Assembly (NCBI GenBank): GCA_017965125.1
Contig: JAGCQO010000147.1
Location: 1-5,693, forward strand
Direction of reading: 5' to 3'
From: Paludibacteraceae bacterium
GTDB lineage: Bacteria; Bacteroidota; Bacteroidia; Bacteroidales; Paludibacteraceae
DNA: 5,693 bases
Part shown: positions 1 to 4,510 of the stretch, piece after piece
Position numbering within the stretch: position 1 is the stretch's first letter
Layout of the letters: each line of letters starts with the position of its first letter
Translations under genes and position numbers: made by a program
Notes under the pieces: generated by a model
The model's input: the letters and a program-made list of their open reading frames with translations, nothing else
Database searches by the model: none
What the model was told of the DNA's origin: nothing

Positions 1-119
1 TACCCGAGCCCTACCCTTGCTTAGGCAAAGAGCAGGACTGGTACAAAATCGAAGTCAACGGCAAAGTGGGCTACGTGCGCCACGACCTCGTGATGTGGGA
101 CGGCATGTGCACGTTCTAA
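1..119 (+). CDS. C-terminal end of an SH3-like (SH3b) domain protein, 5' partial
   Basis: The reading frame has codons starting at position 3, is open from the window edge and ends at TAA 117-119. It gives the last 38 residues of a protein. The visible segment includes DWYKIEVNGKVGYVRHDLV, the typical end of a bacterial SH3 (SH3_3) domain: an aromatic pair (W-Y) followed by a beta hairpin with NGK and GYV. The protein ends eight residues later in MWDGMCTF. Such domains usually sit in secreted or periplasmic proteins and bind peptidoglycan or peptides; that role is family knowledge, because the rest of the protein is outside the window. The gene converges on the minus-strand cluster and is followed directly by a strong terminator. 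Confidence 0.72.
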   Translation, partial: PEPYPCLGKEQDWYKIEVNGKVGYVRHDLVMWDGMCTF

Positions 120-139
120 ACCACAACACATTTAAAATA

Positions 140-170
140 AAAAGGAGATGCAAAAGCATCTCCTTTTTTT
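140..170. terminator. bidirectional intrinsic terminator
   Basis: A perfect 12-bp stem (140-151 with 156-167) closes an AAAA loop. On the plus strand it runs into a T tract (164-170). On the minus strand the stem is followed by TTTTTATTTT. It lies between two convergent genes (stops at 119 and 192), so it probably ends transcription of both the SH3-like gene and the minus-strand operon. Confidence 0.93.
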
Positions 171-191
171 GTTTTCTCATGTATGCTGTGG

Positions 192-737
192 CTACTCCCC
201 TGCCGCAGCCGCGAGGCTCTGAATCTCTTTGGTAGTGAAAGTGACGGTGGCGTCGGACTTCGACTTTGTGCCGTGGATAACGAACACAACGCCACGGTTG
301 GTGCCTTTGAGCACGTCCAAAAGCATCTTGACGTCGGAGTTGTTCTTGACCGATTTCTTCAGGTAGCTCTTGAAAAGAGCCGGATTGTTCTTCACCGTCT
401 TGACTGACGCGTCAGCCTCATCGTAGTCCGCAGCCAGTGTGATGTTGAGCGAATCGATGTCCACACGCTTCAGTGTCACGCCGTAACCGACCGGCATAGG
501 CATGTAGCCATTGACCGAAGCGACGGCCGACGTGAGGAACTCCTCGTTCTGCATTAGCGACGAGAGTGTCAAATCCTGGATGCCGAGCGACGAAAGCCCA
601 GCCGAAATCGACGAATCCGTTCCGCCGTACTGAGAAACGATGTCGCCGATTGTGACGTCGGACTGCGCGACTGAAACCATCGTCGAAAGCGAGAATGACA
701 CCGCGAGTGCCGACATATAAATCTTTCTTATGTTCAT
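192..737 (-). CDS. secreted protein of unknown function, signal peptide
   Basis: A 181-residue protein whose family I do not recognise. Residues 1-24 form a classical signal peptide: Arg4 and Lys5, a hydrophobic core at about 8-23, and a likely cleavage SVA|QS after Ala24. No lipobox cysteine is present, so a soluble periplasmic or exported product is expected. The mature part (about 157 residues) is rich in Ser, Val, Asp and Lys, with alternating hydrophobic stretches (GVTLKRVDIDSLNITL, RGVVFVIHG, ATVTFT) that suggest beta strands. A charged, probably helical segment lies at about 108-143. There are no Cys or Trp residues. The start at 737 is chosen because it gives the complete signal peptide. 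The gene lies 55 bp downstream of the PhnP-like gene on the same strand with no clear promoter between them, so co-transcription is likely. The terminator at 140-170 ends the unit. Confidence 0.85.
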   Translation of the reverse strand: MNIRKIYMSALAVSFSLSTMVSVAQSDVTIGDIVSQYGGTDSSISAGLSSLGIQDLTLSSLMQNEEFLTSAVASVNGYMPMPVGYGVTLKRVDIDSLNITLAADYDEADASVKTVKNNPALFKSYLKKSVKNNSDVKMLLDVLKGTNRGVVFVIHGTKSKSDATVTFTTKEIQSLAAAAGE

Positions 738-792
738 TTTGCTGTGATTTTAGATTGTTAAACGCTAAGGTAATAAACAAATAACATGCCAA

Positions 793-1551
793 TCACCACT
801 CGTAGGTCAACGCGTCGTAGGCAAGCGTCATGCCCTCTGGCAGGCTGGCGCACACTTCCGCGTGAAGGCCGATGTCGTGTGACATGTGCACGAAGAACGT
901 CTTTTCCGCGCCGACCCTCCTCGCCACTTCGATGGACTCCTCCACCGACAGATGCGACGGATGCGGCTTGTAACGCAACGCGCCCAGCACAAAGACCTTG
1001 ACGCCCTTGAACTTAGAGAGCTCGCTGTCCTCGATTTCCGAAATGTCGGTGAGGTAGCCGAACGAGCCGATGCGATAGCCCAACACCGGCAGCTGACCAT
1101 GGATGGCACGCACCGGAATCACCTCCTGACCGTCGATGAAGAAAGGCTCATCGGGGTTTATCACGTGGAGGTCTAGCGTCGGAGCGCCGGGATACGGATG
1201 CTCGGAGAAGATATACGGAAGGTTGTATCTAATCGCCTCTGCCACACGCTTTTCGGCATAAAGCTGAGCCGAGTGCAAAGGACGTATCTCGTTGAGTCCG
1301 GAAGCATGGTCGAAATGCTCGTGGGTGAACAGGATGCCGTCGATGCGGGAAAGCGCGTCCGAATGAGCCAGGAACTGCTGACGGAAGTCCGGTCCGCAAT
1401 CGACGAGGATGTTCCGTCCCGAGTCGGTGGTCAGTAGCGCCGATGTGCGCAAACGCGTGTCACGAGGGTCGTTGCTGCGACACACTTCACACGAGCACCC
1501 CATCTGTGGGACGCCGGTCGATGTGCCTGTGCCGAGAAAAGTGACTTTCAT
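793..1551 (-). CDS. PhnP-like MBL-fold metallohydrolase (cyclic phosphodiesterase type)
   Basis: A 252-residue metallo-beta-lactamase-fold enzyme, the same length as E. coli PhnP, which opens 5-phosphoribosyl 1,2-cyclic phosphate. The N-terminus has FLGTGTSTGVP followed by the Cys19-x-Cys21-xx-Cys24 motif that in PhnP holds a structural zinc. The dinuclear site is complete: HEHFDH with His77, His79, Asp81 and His82, then His151 (IHGQLP), Asp169 (LTDIS) and His222. His200 (PSHLS) lies where PhnP has its catalytic His, and His225 where PhnP completes the structural zinc site. The protein should be cytosolic. No other phn genes are visible, so it may act on another cyclic phosphodiester; RNase Z-like or other nuclease roles are less likely because of the Cys motif. 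It sits 30 bp downstream of the methyltransferase gene, probably in one operon. The AT-rich 30-bp gap contains two TAnnTTTG matches (1569-1576 and 1559-1566) but no good TTG upstream. Confidence 0.9.
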   Translation of the reverse strand: MKVTFLGTGTSTGVPQMGCSCEVCRSNDPRDTRLRTSALLTTDSGRNILVDCGPDFRQQFLAHSDALSRIDGILFTHEHFDHASGLNEIRPLHSAQLYAEKRVAEAIRYNLPYIFSEHPYPGAPTLDLHVINPDEPFFIDGQEVIPVRAIHGQLPVLGYRIGSFGYLTDISEIEDSELSKFKGVKVFVLGALRYKPHPSHLSVEESIEVARRVGAEKTFFVHMSHDIGLHAEVCASLPEGMTLAYDALTYEW

Positions 1552-1581
1552 ATAGAGGCAAAGTTAATCAAAAATAGCCAA

Positions 1582-2961
1582 TCAGGAAATGTTCATCCTT
1601 ATCCTCCATTGCTCCGGATAAAGATTGTTCGAGCGGTTGCCGATGTTCTTCACCCAGCCGAGCCCAAGCCCCTTGTACGTAATCAGGACATAGCCCTTAG
1701 GCACCGACGGCGGCAGAACGAGGCTCTCGCGGTGAAGGAACGAAAGCGCCTCCTGGCGTGTGGCGTCGTAGGTGCTGACCTTGCTGTGGTCGAGCGCCGA
1801 CGAGAGCGCGAGCGCCGTGTCCGGGATGAACGTCTTGCCCTTGAACGCCCCGAGCGCCACGCCGCAGCTCAGCACATTGACGAACGGCAGCAAGCGGCGA
1901 ACGAAGTCGTAGTGAGCCGCCGGGACAGCGAAATAACGCTCCCTGTGCATCATAACCTCGTAACCGTCGGGCGACGAGAGCCATGACGCAGCCTCGACAT
2001 CGATTTTCTGCGACACCACGGCCTTGCCCTTGCGCTTGACCTTACGCGCGTATGAAACCTCAGGCTCCGACGTCATCTCGCCGTGTTTCCTGAGCACCGC
2101 TATGAAAAGGCCTTCGCCGCGTGTCTTATGTGGATAAAAATGAAGGCCGAGCCCCGTGTCGGTTATGCCCCACGAAGGGTCAAGCGACACCGGCAGAAGC
2201 TCCGCGCCAAGTGTTTCCTTTATATACTCCACCATCCTCTCGTCCTCCTGCTCGTTGTAGGTGCATGTGCTGTAAAGCAGCAATCCGCCCGGCTTCAGCA
2301 CAGTCCACGCCGACGACAGTATGTCCCTCTGACGCTCGGCGCAAAGAGCCACGTTGTCGAGGCTCCACTCCGACACCGCCACATCGTCCTTGCGGAACAT
2401 GCCTTCGCCCGAACATGGCGCGTCCACCAGCATAGCGTCAAACACCGGCCCCAACGACGAGAACGAAGAAGCGTCGCACGAAGTGACAACGGCGTTCGGC
2501 CTGCCCCACTTCGTCACGTTCTCCGCCAGTATGTATGAACGCTGGCGAATGTATTCATTGCAGACGAGAAGCGAACCTTCCGGCAGCACATCGAGGAGCA
2601 GCGTGGACTTGCCGCCCGGCGCGGCGCACAAATCGAGGAAACGCACCGGTCCGGACACGAACTGCCGCACTATATGCGACACGATCATCGACGAGGCCTC
2701 CTGAACATAGTAAGCGCCGGCGTGGAGAAGCGGGTCGAGAGTGAACGTCGGCCGCGACTCAAGGTAAAATCCGCCCGGACACCATGCCACAGGCCCATCG
2801 ACAGGGAGCGTCGCCTTCAGTTCCTCGCCCACCGTCGAGCACTTCAGTCCGTTCGTCCGCACACTCACCGACGGGTTTGTCGTCAGCGCCGAGATGAAAG
2901 CGTCGTATTCGTCGCCGAACGCACCGCGCGCCCATGTGAGAAAGTCAGCTGGTAGATTCAT
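1582..2961 (-). CDS. rsmF: RsmF/YebU-like rRNA (cytosine-C5) methyltransferase (NOL1/NOP2/Sun family)
   Basis: 459 residues from ATG 2961. S-adenosylmethionine-dependent m5C methyltransferase, expected to modify 16S rRNA in the cytosol. Motifs in order: NPSVSVRTN (29-37) in the N-terminal RNA-binding part; YYVQEASSM (84-92); SAM motif DLCAAPGGKS (110-119); NEY with RS and EN (135-148); DAPCSGEGMF (180-189) with Cys183; and YSTCTYN (230-236) with the nucleophile Cys233. The C-terminus carries the RsmF-type extra RNA-binding domains, ending in YKGLGLGWVKNIGNRSNNLYP and WRI. The frame is open to an upstream ATG at 3030, adding 23 residues (WLCYICQAYKQNVK and so on). I reject that start because a Bacteroidota -7 box (2987-2994) lies inside the extension and the added residues are unlike the family. 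The gene leads a probable three-gene operon. The exact 16S target is not shown by sequence, and another Sun-family specificity is possible. Confidence 0.92.
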   Translation of the reverse strand: MNLPADFLTWARGAFGDEYDAFISALTTNPSVSVRTNGLKCSTVGEELKATLPVDGPVAWCPGGFYLESRPTFTLDPLLHAGAYYVQEASSMIVSHIVRQFVSGPVRFLDLCAAPGGKSTLLLDVLPEGSLLVCNEYIRQRSYILAENVTKWGRPNAVVTSCDASSFSSLGPVFDAMLVDAPCSGEGMFRKDDVAVSEWSLDNVALCAERQRDILSSAWTVLKPGGLLLYSTCTYNEQEDERMVEYIKETLGAELLPVSLDPSWGITDTGLGLHFYPHKTRGEGLFIAVLRKHGEMTSEPEVSYARKVKRKGKAVVSQKIDVEAASWLSSPDGYEVMMHRERYFAVPAAHYDFVRRLLPFVNVLSCGVALGAFKGKTFIPDTALALSSALDHSKVSTYDATRQEALSFLHRESLVLPPSVPKGYVLITYKGLGLGWVKNIGNRSNNLYPEQWRIRMNIS

Positions 2962-2986
2962 TTTCACGTTTTGTTTATAAGCTTGG

Positions 2987-2994
2987 CAAATATA
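2987..2994 (-). promoter_or_regulatory. -7 element of the rsmF-like operon promoter
   Basis: On the minus strand this reads TATATTTG, an exact match to the Bacteroidota -7 consensus TAnnTTTG. Transcription would begin near 2980, giving a leader of about 19 nt before ATG 2961. No good TTG is seen about 19-20 nt upstream, so the call rests on one element and its position. Confidence 0.5.
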
Positions 2995-3108
2995 ACACAG
3001 CCACAGAAAACTTCCACCACTCCGCGCCAAGTTTAATCACCATTCGCCCCTTTCTGCCGTTGTGTGGCGTCATTCATAAATTATAAAAGAACCTTCAAAA
3101 ATTGACGG

Positions 3109-3142
3109 AGATGGCAACTGCCAGAAATGAGGTTCGCCATCT
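3109..3142 (+). ncRNA. hairpin just upstream of a terminator, possible short RNA or leader
   Basis: AGATGGC (3109-3115) pairs with GCCATCT (3136-3142). The stem extends by AAC/GTT (3116-3118 with 3132-3134) across one bulged C at 3135, with a 13-nt loop. It abuts the terminator hairpin at 3144, so the two would form the end of one short plus-strand RNA. A possible but poor promoter lies upstream: TTG at 3060-3062, then 19 nt, then TATAAAAG at 3082-3089. No gene follows closely, so a riboswitch or attenuator role is not supported. Confidence 0.35.
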
Positions 3143-3143
3143 G

Positions 3144-3173
3144 AAATGGCTGGATCACTCCAGCCATTTTTTT
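3144..3173 (+). terminator. intrinsic terminator
   Basis: A 10-bp perfect stem (3144-3153 with 3160-3169) with the six-base loop ATCACT, followed by a T tract (3167-3173). The orientation is plus strand. No protein gene precedes it within reach on that strand, which is why a short noncoding transcript is suspected. Confidence 0.8.
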
Positions 3174-3212
3174 ATTTCGTTTTACGGCAGATATCGTATT
3201 CTTCCATACCCA

Positions 3213-3242
3213 TTGGGGTTATAAAATTAATTAGTATGTTTG
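3213..3242 (+). promoter_or_regulatory. strong Bacteroidota-type promoter
   Basis: TTG at 3213-3215, a 19-nt spacer, then TATGTTTG at 3235-3242, an exact TAnnTTTG match. The spacing and both elements fit the primary sigma factor consensus of Bacteroidota. The expected transcription start is near 3249. It points into the foldable segment that ends at the terminator 3328-3352. Confidence 0.75.
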
Positions 3243-3248
3243 CAATGT

Positions 3249-3352
3249 TTTGGAGGGGGCAATATTGGCGACTTTATTGTCAGCGGCGAGGAGGTCTCTC
3301 GCAGATCCCCCCGCTTCGTGCCAAGACAACCGCCCTTTCGGGCGGTTTTTTT
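3249..3352 (+). ncRNA. candidate structured small RNA of about 104 nt
   Basis: The segment lies between a near-ideal promoter (3213-3242) and an intrinsic terminator (3328-3352) and has no credible coding content. By eye it can form a three-way junction. GGGGG 3255-3259 pairs with CCCCC 3307-3311 as the closing stem. GC-GAC (3268-3272) pairs with GTC-a-GC (3279-3284) as one arm. GCGAG 3286-3290 pairs with CTCGC 3298-3302, loop 3291-3297, as the second arm. TTGG 3250-3253 can pair with CCAA 3321-3324 outside these. It is not a tRNA, SRP RNA or tmRNA that I recognise. The only open frame (ATG at 3236) overlaps the promoter and reads through the terminator, so translation is unlikely. Function unknown; the target could be a nearby phage or host mRNA, but nothing shows this. 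Confidence 0.55.
3328..3352 (+). terminator. intrinsic terminator of the candidate small RNA
   Basis: An 8-bp perfect GC-rich stem (3328-3335 with 3340-3347), loop TTTC, followed by a T tract 3346-3352. Plus-strand orientation. Confidence 0.92.
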
Positions 3353-3390
3353 ATGCGTTGAAGTCAACAGCCTTACTCGTCGTTTAATCG

Positions 3391-3417
3391 TTGTTTGAAA
3401 ATTAATTTGTATGTTTG
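3391..3417 (+). promoter_or_regulatory. second Bacteroidota-type promoter, near-copy of the first
   Basis: TATGTTTG at 3410-3417 is an exact -7 match. The 21 nt at 3398-3418 differ from 3223-3243 of the first promoter at one base only. The upstream element is less good: TTG 3391-3393 gives a 16-nt spacer, shorter than usual. The expected start is near 3424. Confidence 0.55.
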
Positions 3418-3423
3418 CTGTGG

Positions 3424-3493
3424 TTCAATCTCTCTAATGAGAGCGAGCCCCGCCTCAGGAAGATTTCATTTGAAGTCTTCCTGTTGTATTTTT
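3424..3493 (+). ncRNA. candidate second small RNA of about 70 nt
   Basis: Downstream of the second promoter there is a small hairpin CTCTC-TAAT-GAGAG (3430-3443). A longer hairpin follows: CAGGAAGA 3456-3463 with TCTTCCTG 3476-3483, extended inside by TTC/GAA after one mismatch. After it comes TTGTATTTTT (3484-3493), an interrupted U tract that could make it an intrinsic terminator. No start codon with a meaningful frame is seen. Function unknown. It could also be a 5' leader of a gene now lost, since the debris at 3496-3582 follows directly. Confidence 0.4.
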
Positions 3494-3495
3494 GA

Positions 3496-3582
3496 AGATG
3501 CCTGGAGTGGGACGAGGACACACTCTTCTTCCGCGCGGACGTCGCGCTCCGGATGGACGAAAGGAAATATGGACTGAAGTAG
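3496..3582 (+). pseudogene. possible 3' remnant of a plus-strand gene, 28 codons
   Basis: The frame between an in-frame TGA (3493-3495) and TAG (3580-3582) encodes 28 residues ending in LEWDEDTLFFRADVALRMDE plus RKYGLK. The composition, with acidic and aromatic residues and a basic end, looks like a real soluble protein C-terminus and not random frame noise. It has no upstream start codon; the only ATG gives nine residues. I do not recognise the family. It precedes the phage-like segment and has the same orientation as the tail genes, so it may be debris from the same element. Confidence 0.3.
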
Positions 3583-3585
3583 GAA

Positions 3586-3615
3586 TACAAAAAGCCGCCC
3601 TGGAAAGGACGGCTT
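3586..3615 (-). terminator. intrinsic terminator of the small membrane protein gene
   Basis: On the minus strand the stem 3615-3607 pairs with 3600-3592 (9 bp with one C-A mismatch, loop of six) and is followed by TTTTTG (3593-3588). It lies 24 bp past the stop codon at 3640-3642, as expected for that gene. Confidence 0.75.
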
Positions 3616-3639
3616 GATATGGTGGAATGGATGAAGTTG

Positions 3640-3792
3640 TCAGAACGGACCAAGGATGTCGTCATAAGGATTACCGTCATCTCTGAAACGAAGGTTTCCT
3701 TTGAATAAACGGTAAATAAAGAAAACTATCCAATAAACAAGACCTATTATCAGTGCCCATGCGAAGATATATGCAAGAATCGTTATAATCAT
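3640..3792 (-). CDS. small single-pass membrane protein, 50 residues
   Basis: From ATG 3792 it encodes 50 residues. Residues 2-27 are strongly hydrophobic and aromatic (YIFAWALIIGLVYWIVFFIY), one transmembrane helix. A basic stretch RLFKGNLRFR (28-37) and an acidic, Pro/Gly-containing tail ending DDILGPF follow. The positive charges after the helix predict the tail in the cytosol. A longer form would need a TTG start at 3849 and would overlap the promoter, so I prefer ATG 3792. The gene has its own putative promoter (3819-3849) and terminator, making it a self-contained minus-strand cassette between two plus-strand gene fragments. No family recognised. Inference: phage-borne accessory gene. 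A holin-like or superinfection role is possible but unsupported. Confidence 0.6.
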   Translation of the reverse strand: MIITILAYIFAWALIIGLVYWIVFFIYRLFKGNLRFRDDGNPYDDILGPF

Positions 3793-3818
3793 GGTTTTGC
3801 GTATTAAATGTTCTTGTA

Positions 3819-3849
3819 CAATGATATGAAAAATATTTGACAATGGCAA
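3819..3849 (-). promoter_or_regulatory. putative promoter of the small membrane protein gene
   Basis: Minus strand: TTG at 3849-3847, a 20-nt spacer, then TATCATTG at 3826-3819, one mismatch from TAnnTTTG. Start expected near 3812, leaving a leader of about 20 nt before ATG 3792. Confidence 0.45.
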
Positions 3850-3873
3850 GCAATTCGGTAAAATTCAGCATAG

Positions 3874-4041
3874 AACCGCATTGATCTGCACAACGCCCTG
3901 ACCGCTTACTTTCTGCAGGAGCAGAAGAACGTTGTCATCACGGCTCTCAACTTCTACGACCAGGAAGCCAAGGACGACCGGCACATACCGTTCTCCATGA
4001 CGCTGATAAGCGACTACGTCGAGACGCTGGAGTTTATCTGA
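3874..4041 (+). pseudogene. 5'-truncated 3' end of a phage-like gene
   Basis: After in-frame TAG 3871-3873 the frame is open for 55 codons to TGA 4039-4041. It contains no usable start: the first ATG leaves only 13 residues. The product includes DLHNALTAYFLQEQKNVVI, then ALNFYDQEAKDDRHIPFSMT and a hydrophobic end ETLEFI. The order of a helix, an NVVI beta strand, an acidic linker, a PFSMTLISD strand and a short end resembles, from memory, the C-terminus of DUF6046-type proteins found upstream of baseplate genes in Bacteroidota phages. That assignment is tentative. It has the same orientation as the hub gene, and both the missing 5' part and the interposed minus-strand gene point to rearrangement. 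Its last 8 bp overlap the end of the converging gene 4034-4507. Confidence 0.55.
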
Positions 4042-4507
4042 TGATGCGGACCTTGTAGTCGTAGCCTAACTCGTTTTTAGGAACTATATAGACCTTGCGG
4101 TCAGCAGTGGAACTGTATGGCGTTATTCTCCACTCGTCGCAGTCCGGAGACGATTCGTCAACAATGCGTATGGTGCAGTCGTAGTTGTAGTCGTCCGAAG
4201 ACACCTCCTTAACAAGGAAGTCCGCGTCGGATCTGGAGTTGGTCAAATATACCACGCCACCAAGGCAAAGAGGCTCACGGCTTCCAGAAATGACAACTGG
4301 CTCGATGAGCGATTTGTCGAACTCGTAGTAGTCGTCGAAATGCTCATAGCGGTCGCCGTCTTTGGCGGTCAATGTTTTCATGGTGCCGTTTTTTAGCCGG
4401 ATGGTGATGTAGTCCATACCCATCTCCCAGTACACATAGACTGTCTTCTTGGCGGCCGATGCGGAAATGGAGATAAACAACAGTATCAAGACAAGAATGT
4501 TCTTCAT
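4034..4507 (-). CDS. secreted repeat protein, DUF6150-like tandem repeats
   Basis: 157 residues. Signal peptide at 1-18 (Lys2, hydrophobic ILVLILLFISI, likely cleavage ASA|AK). Mature residues 22-80 form a first part with TVYVYWEMGMDY and ITIRLKNGTMKTL. From 86 to the end there are five degenerate repeats of 13-14 residues: VYLTNSRSDADFLV, VKEVSSDDYNYDCTI, IRIVDESSPDCDEW, WRITPYSSTADRKV and VYIVPKNELGYDYKV. Each starts with alternating hydrophobics and has an Asp at the same register (Asp96, 110, 124, 136, 150). This pattern matches my recollection of DUF6150, whose function is unknown. The repeats suggest a small beta-rich fold. The start codon is 3 bp from the divergent hub gene, so its promoter must lie inside that gene's coding region. 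It lies inverted inside a tail gene block, which suggests accessory cargo. Confidence 0.8.
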   Translation of the reverse strand: MKNILVLILLFISISASAAKKTVYVYWEMGMDYITIRLKNGTMKTLTAKDGDRYEHFDDYYEFDKSLIEPVVISGSREPLCLGGVVYLTNSRSDADFLVKEVSSDDYNYDCTIRIVDESSPDCDEWRITPYSSTADRKVYIVPKNELGYDYKVRIIR

Positions 4508-4510
4508 ATT

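Larger units (their letters stand above)
2995..3639. other. long intergenic region with candidate small-RNA units
   Basis: No convincing intact protein gene lies in these 645 bp. Positions 2995-3108 hold only AT-rich DNA upstream of the methyltransferase operon. From 3109 there are three successive plus-strand hairpin or terminator units (3109-3173, 3213-3352, 3391-3493), two with near-identical promoter cores. A possible 28-codon gene tail follows at 3496-3582. The region ends with the minus-strand terminator of the small membrane gene (3586-3615). Open frames here are short, cross the terminators and resemble nothing known. Inference: the region marks the border between housekeeping genes and the prophage-like segment. 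Confidence 0.6.

Noticed and set aside
1559..1576. Two exact TAnnTTTG matches on the minus strand before the PhnP-like gene, suggesting an internal promoter
   Set aside because: No TTG at 19-21 nt, the 30-bp gap is AT-rich so chance matches are likely, and one would leave almost no leader. Mentioned only in the gene entry.
2083..2704. Several long plus-strand frames over the methyltransferase gene
   Set aside because: They are antisense to a gene with complete family motifs, are Arg- and Pro-rich, and have no recognisable domain.
3252..3324. Superficial tRNA-Ser look: GGAGGGG start, GC-rich arms and GCCA-like bases near the end
   Set aside because: No acceptor stem forms (GGAGGGG has no CCCCTCC partner), there is no GTTCGA-type T loop, and no proper anticodon arm.
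3146..3361. A 71-codon plus-strand frame through the intergenic region
   Set aside because: It spans two terminators and a promoter and its product has no protein-like features.
3402..3680. A 92-codon minus-strand frame overlapping the small membrane gene's 3' end
   Set aside because: It crosses the terminator at 3586-3615 and its Ser-rich composition looks like shadow frame noise.
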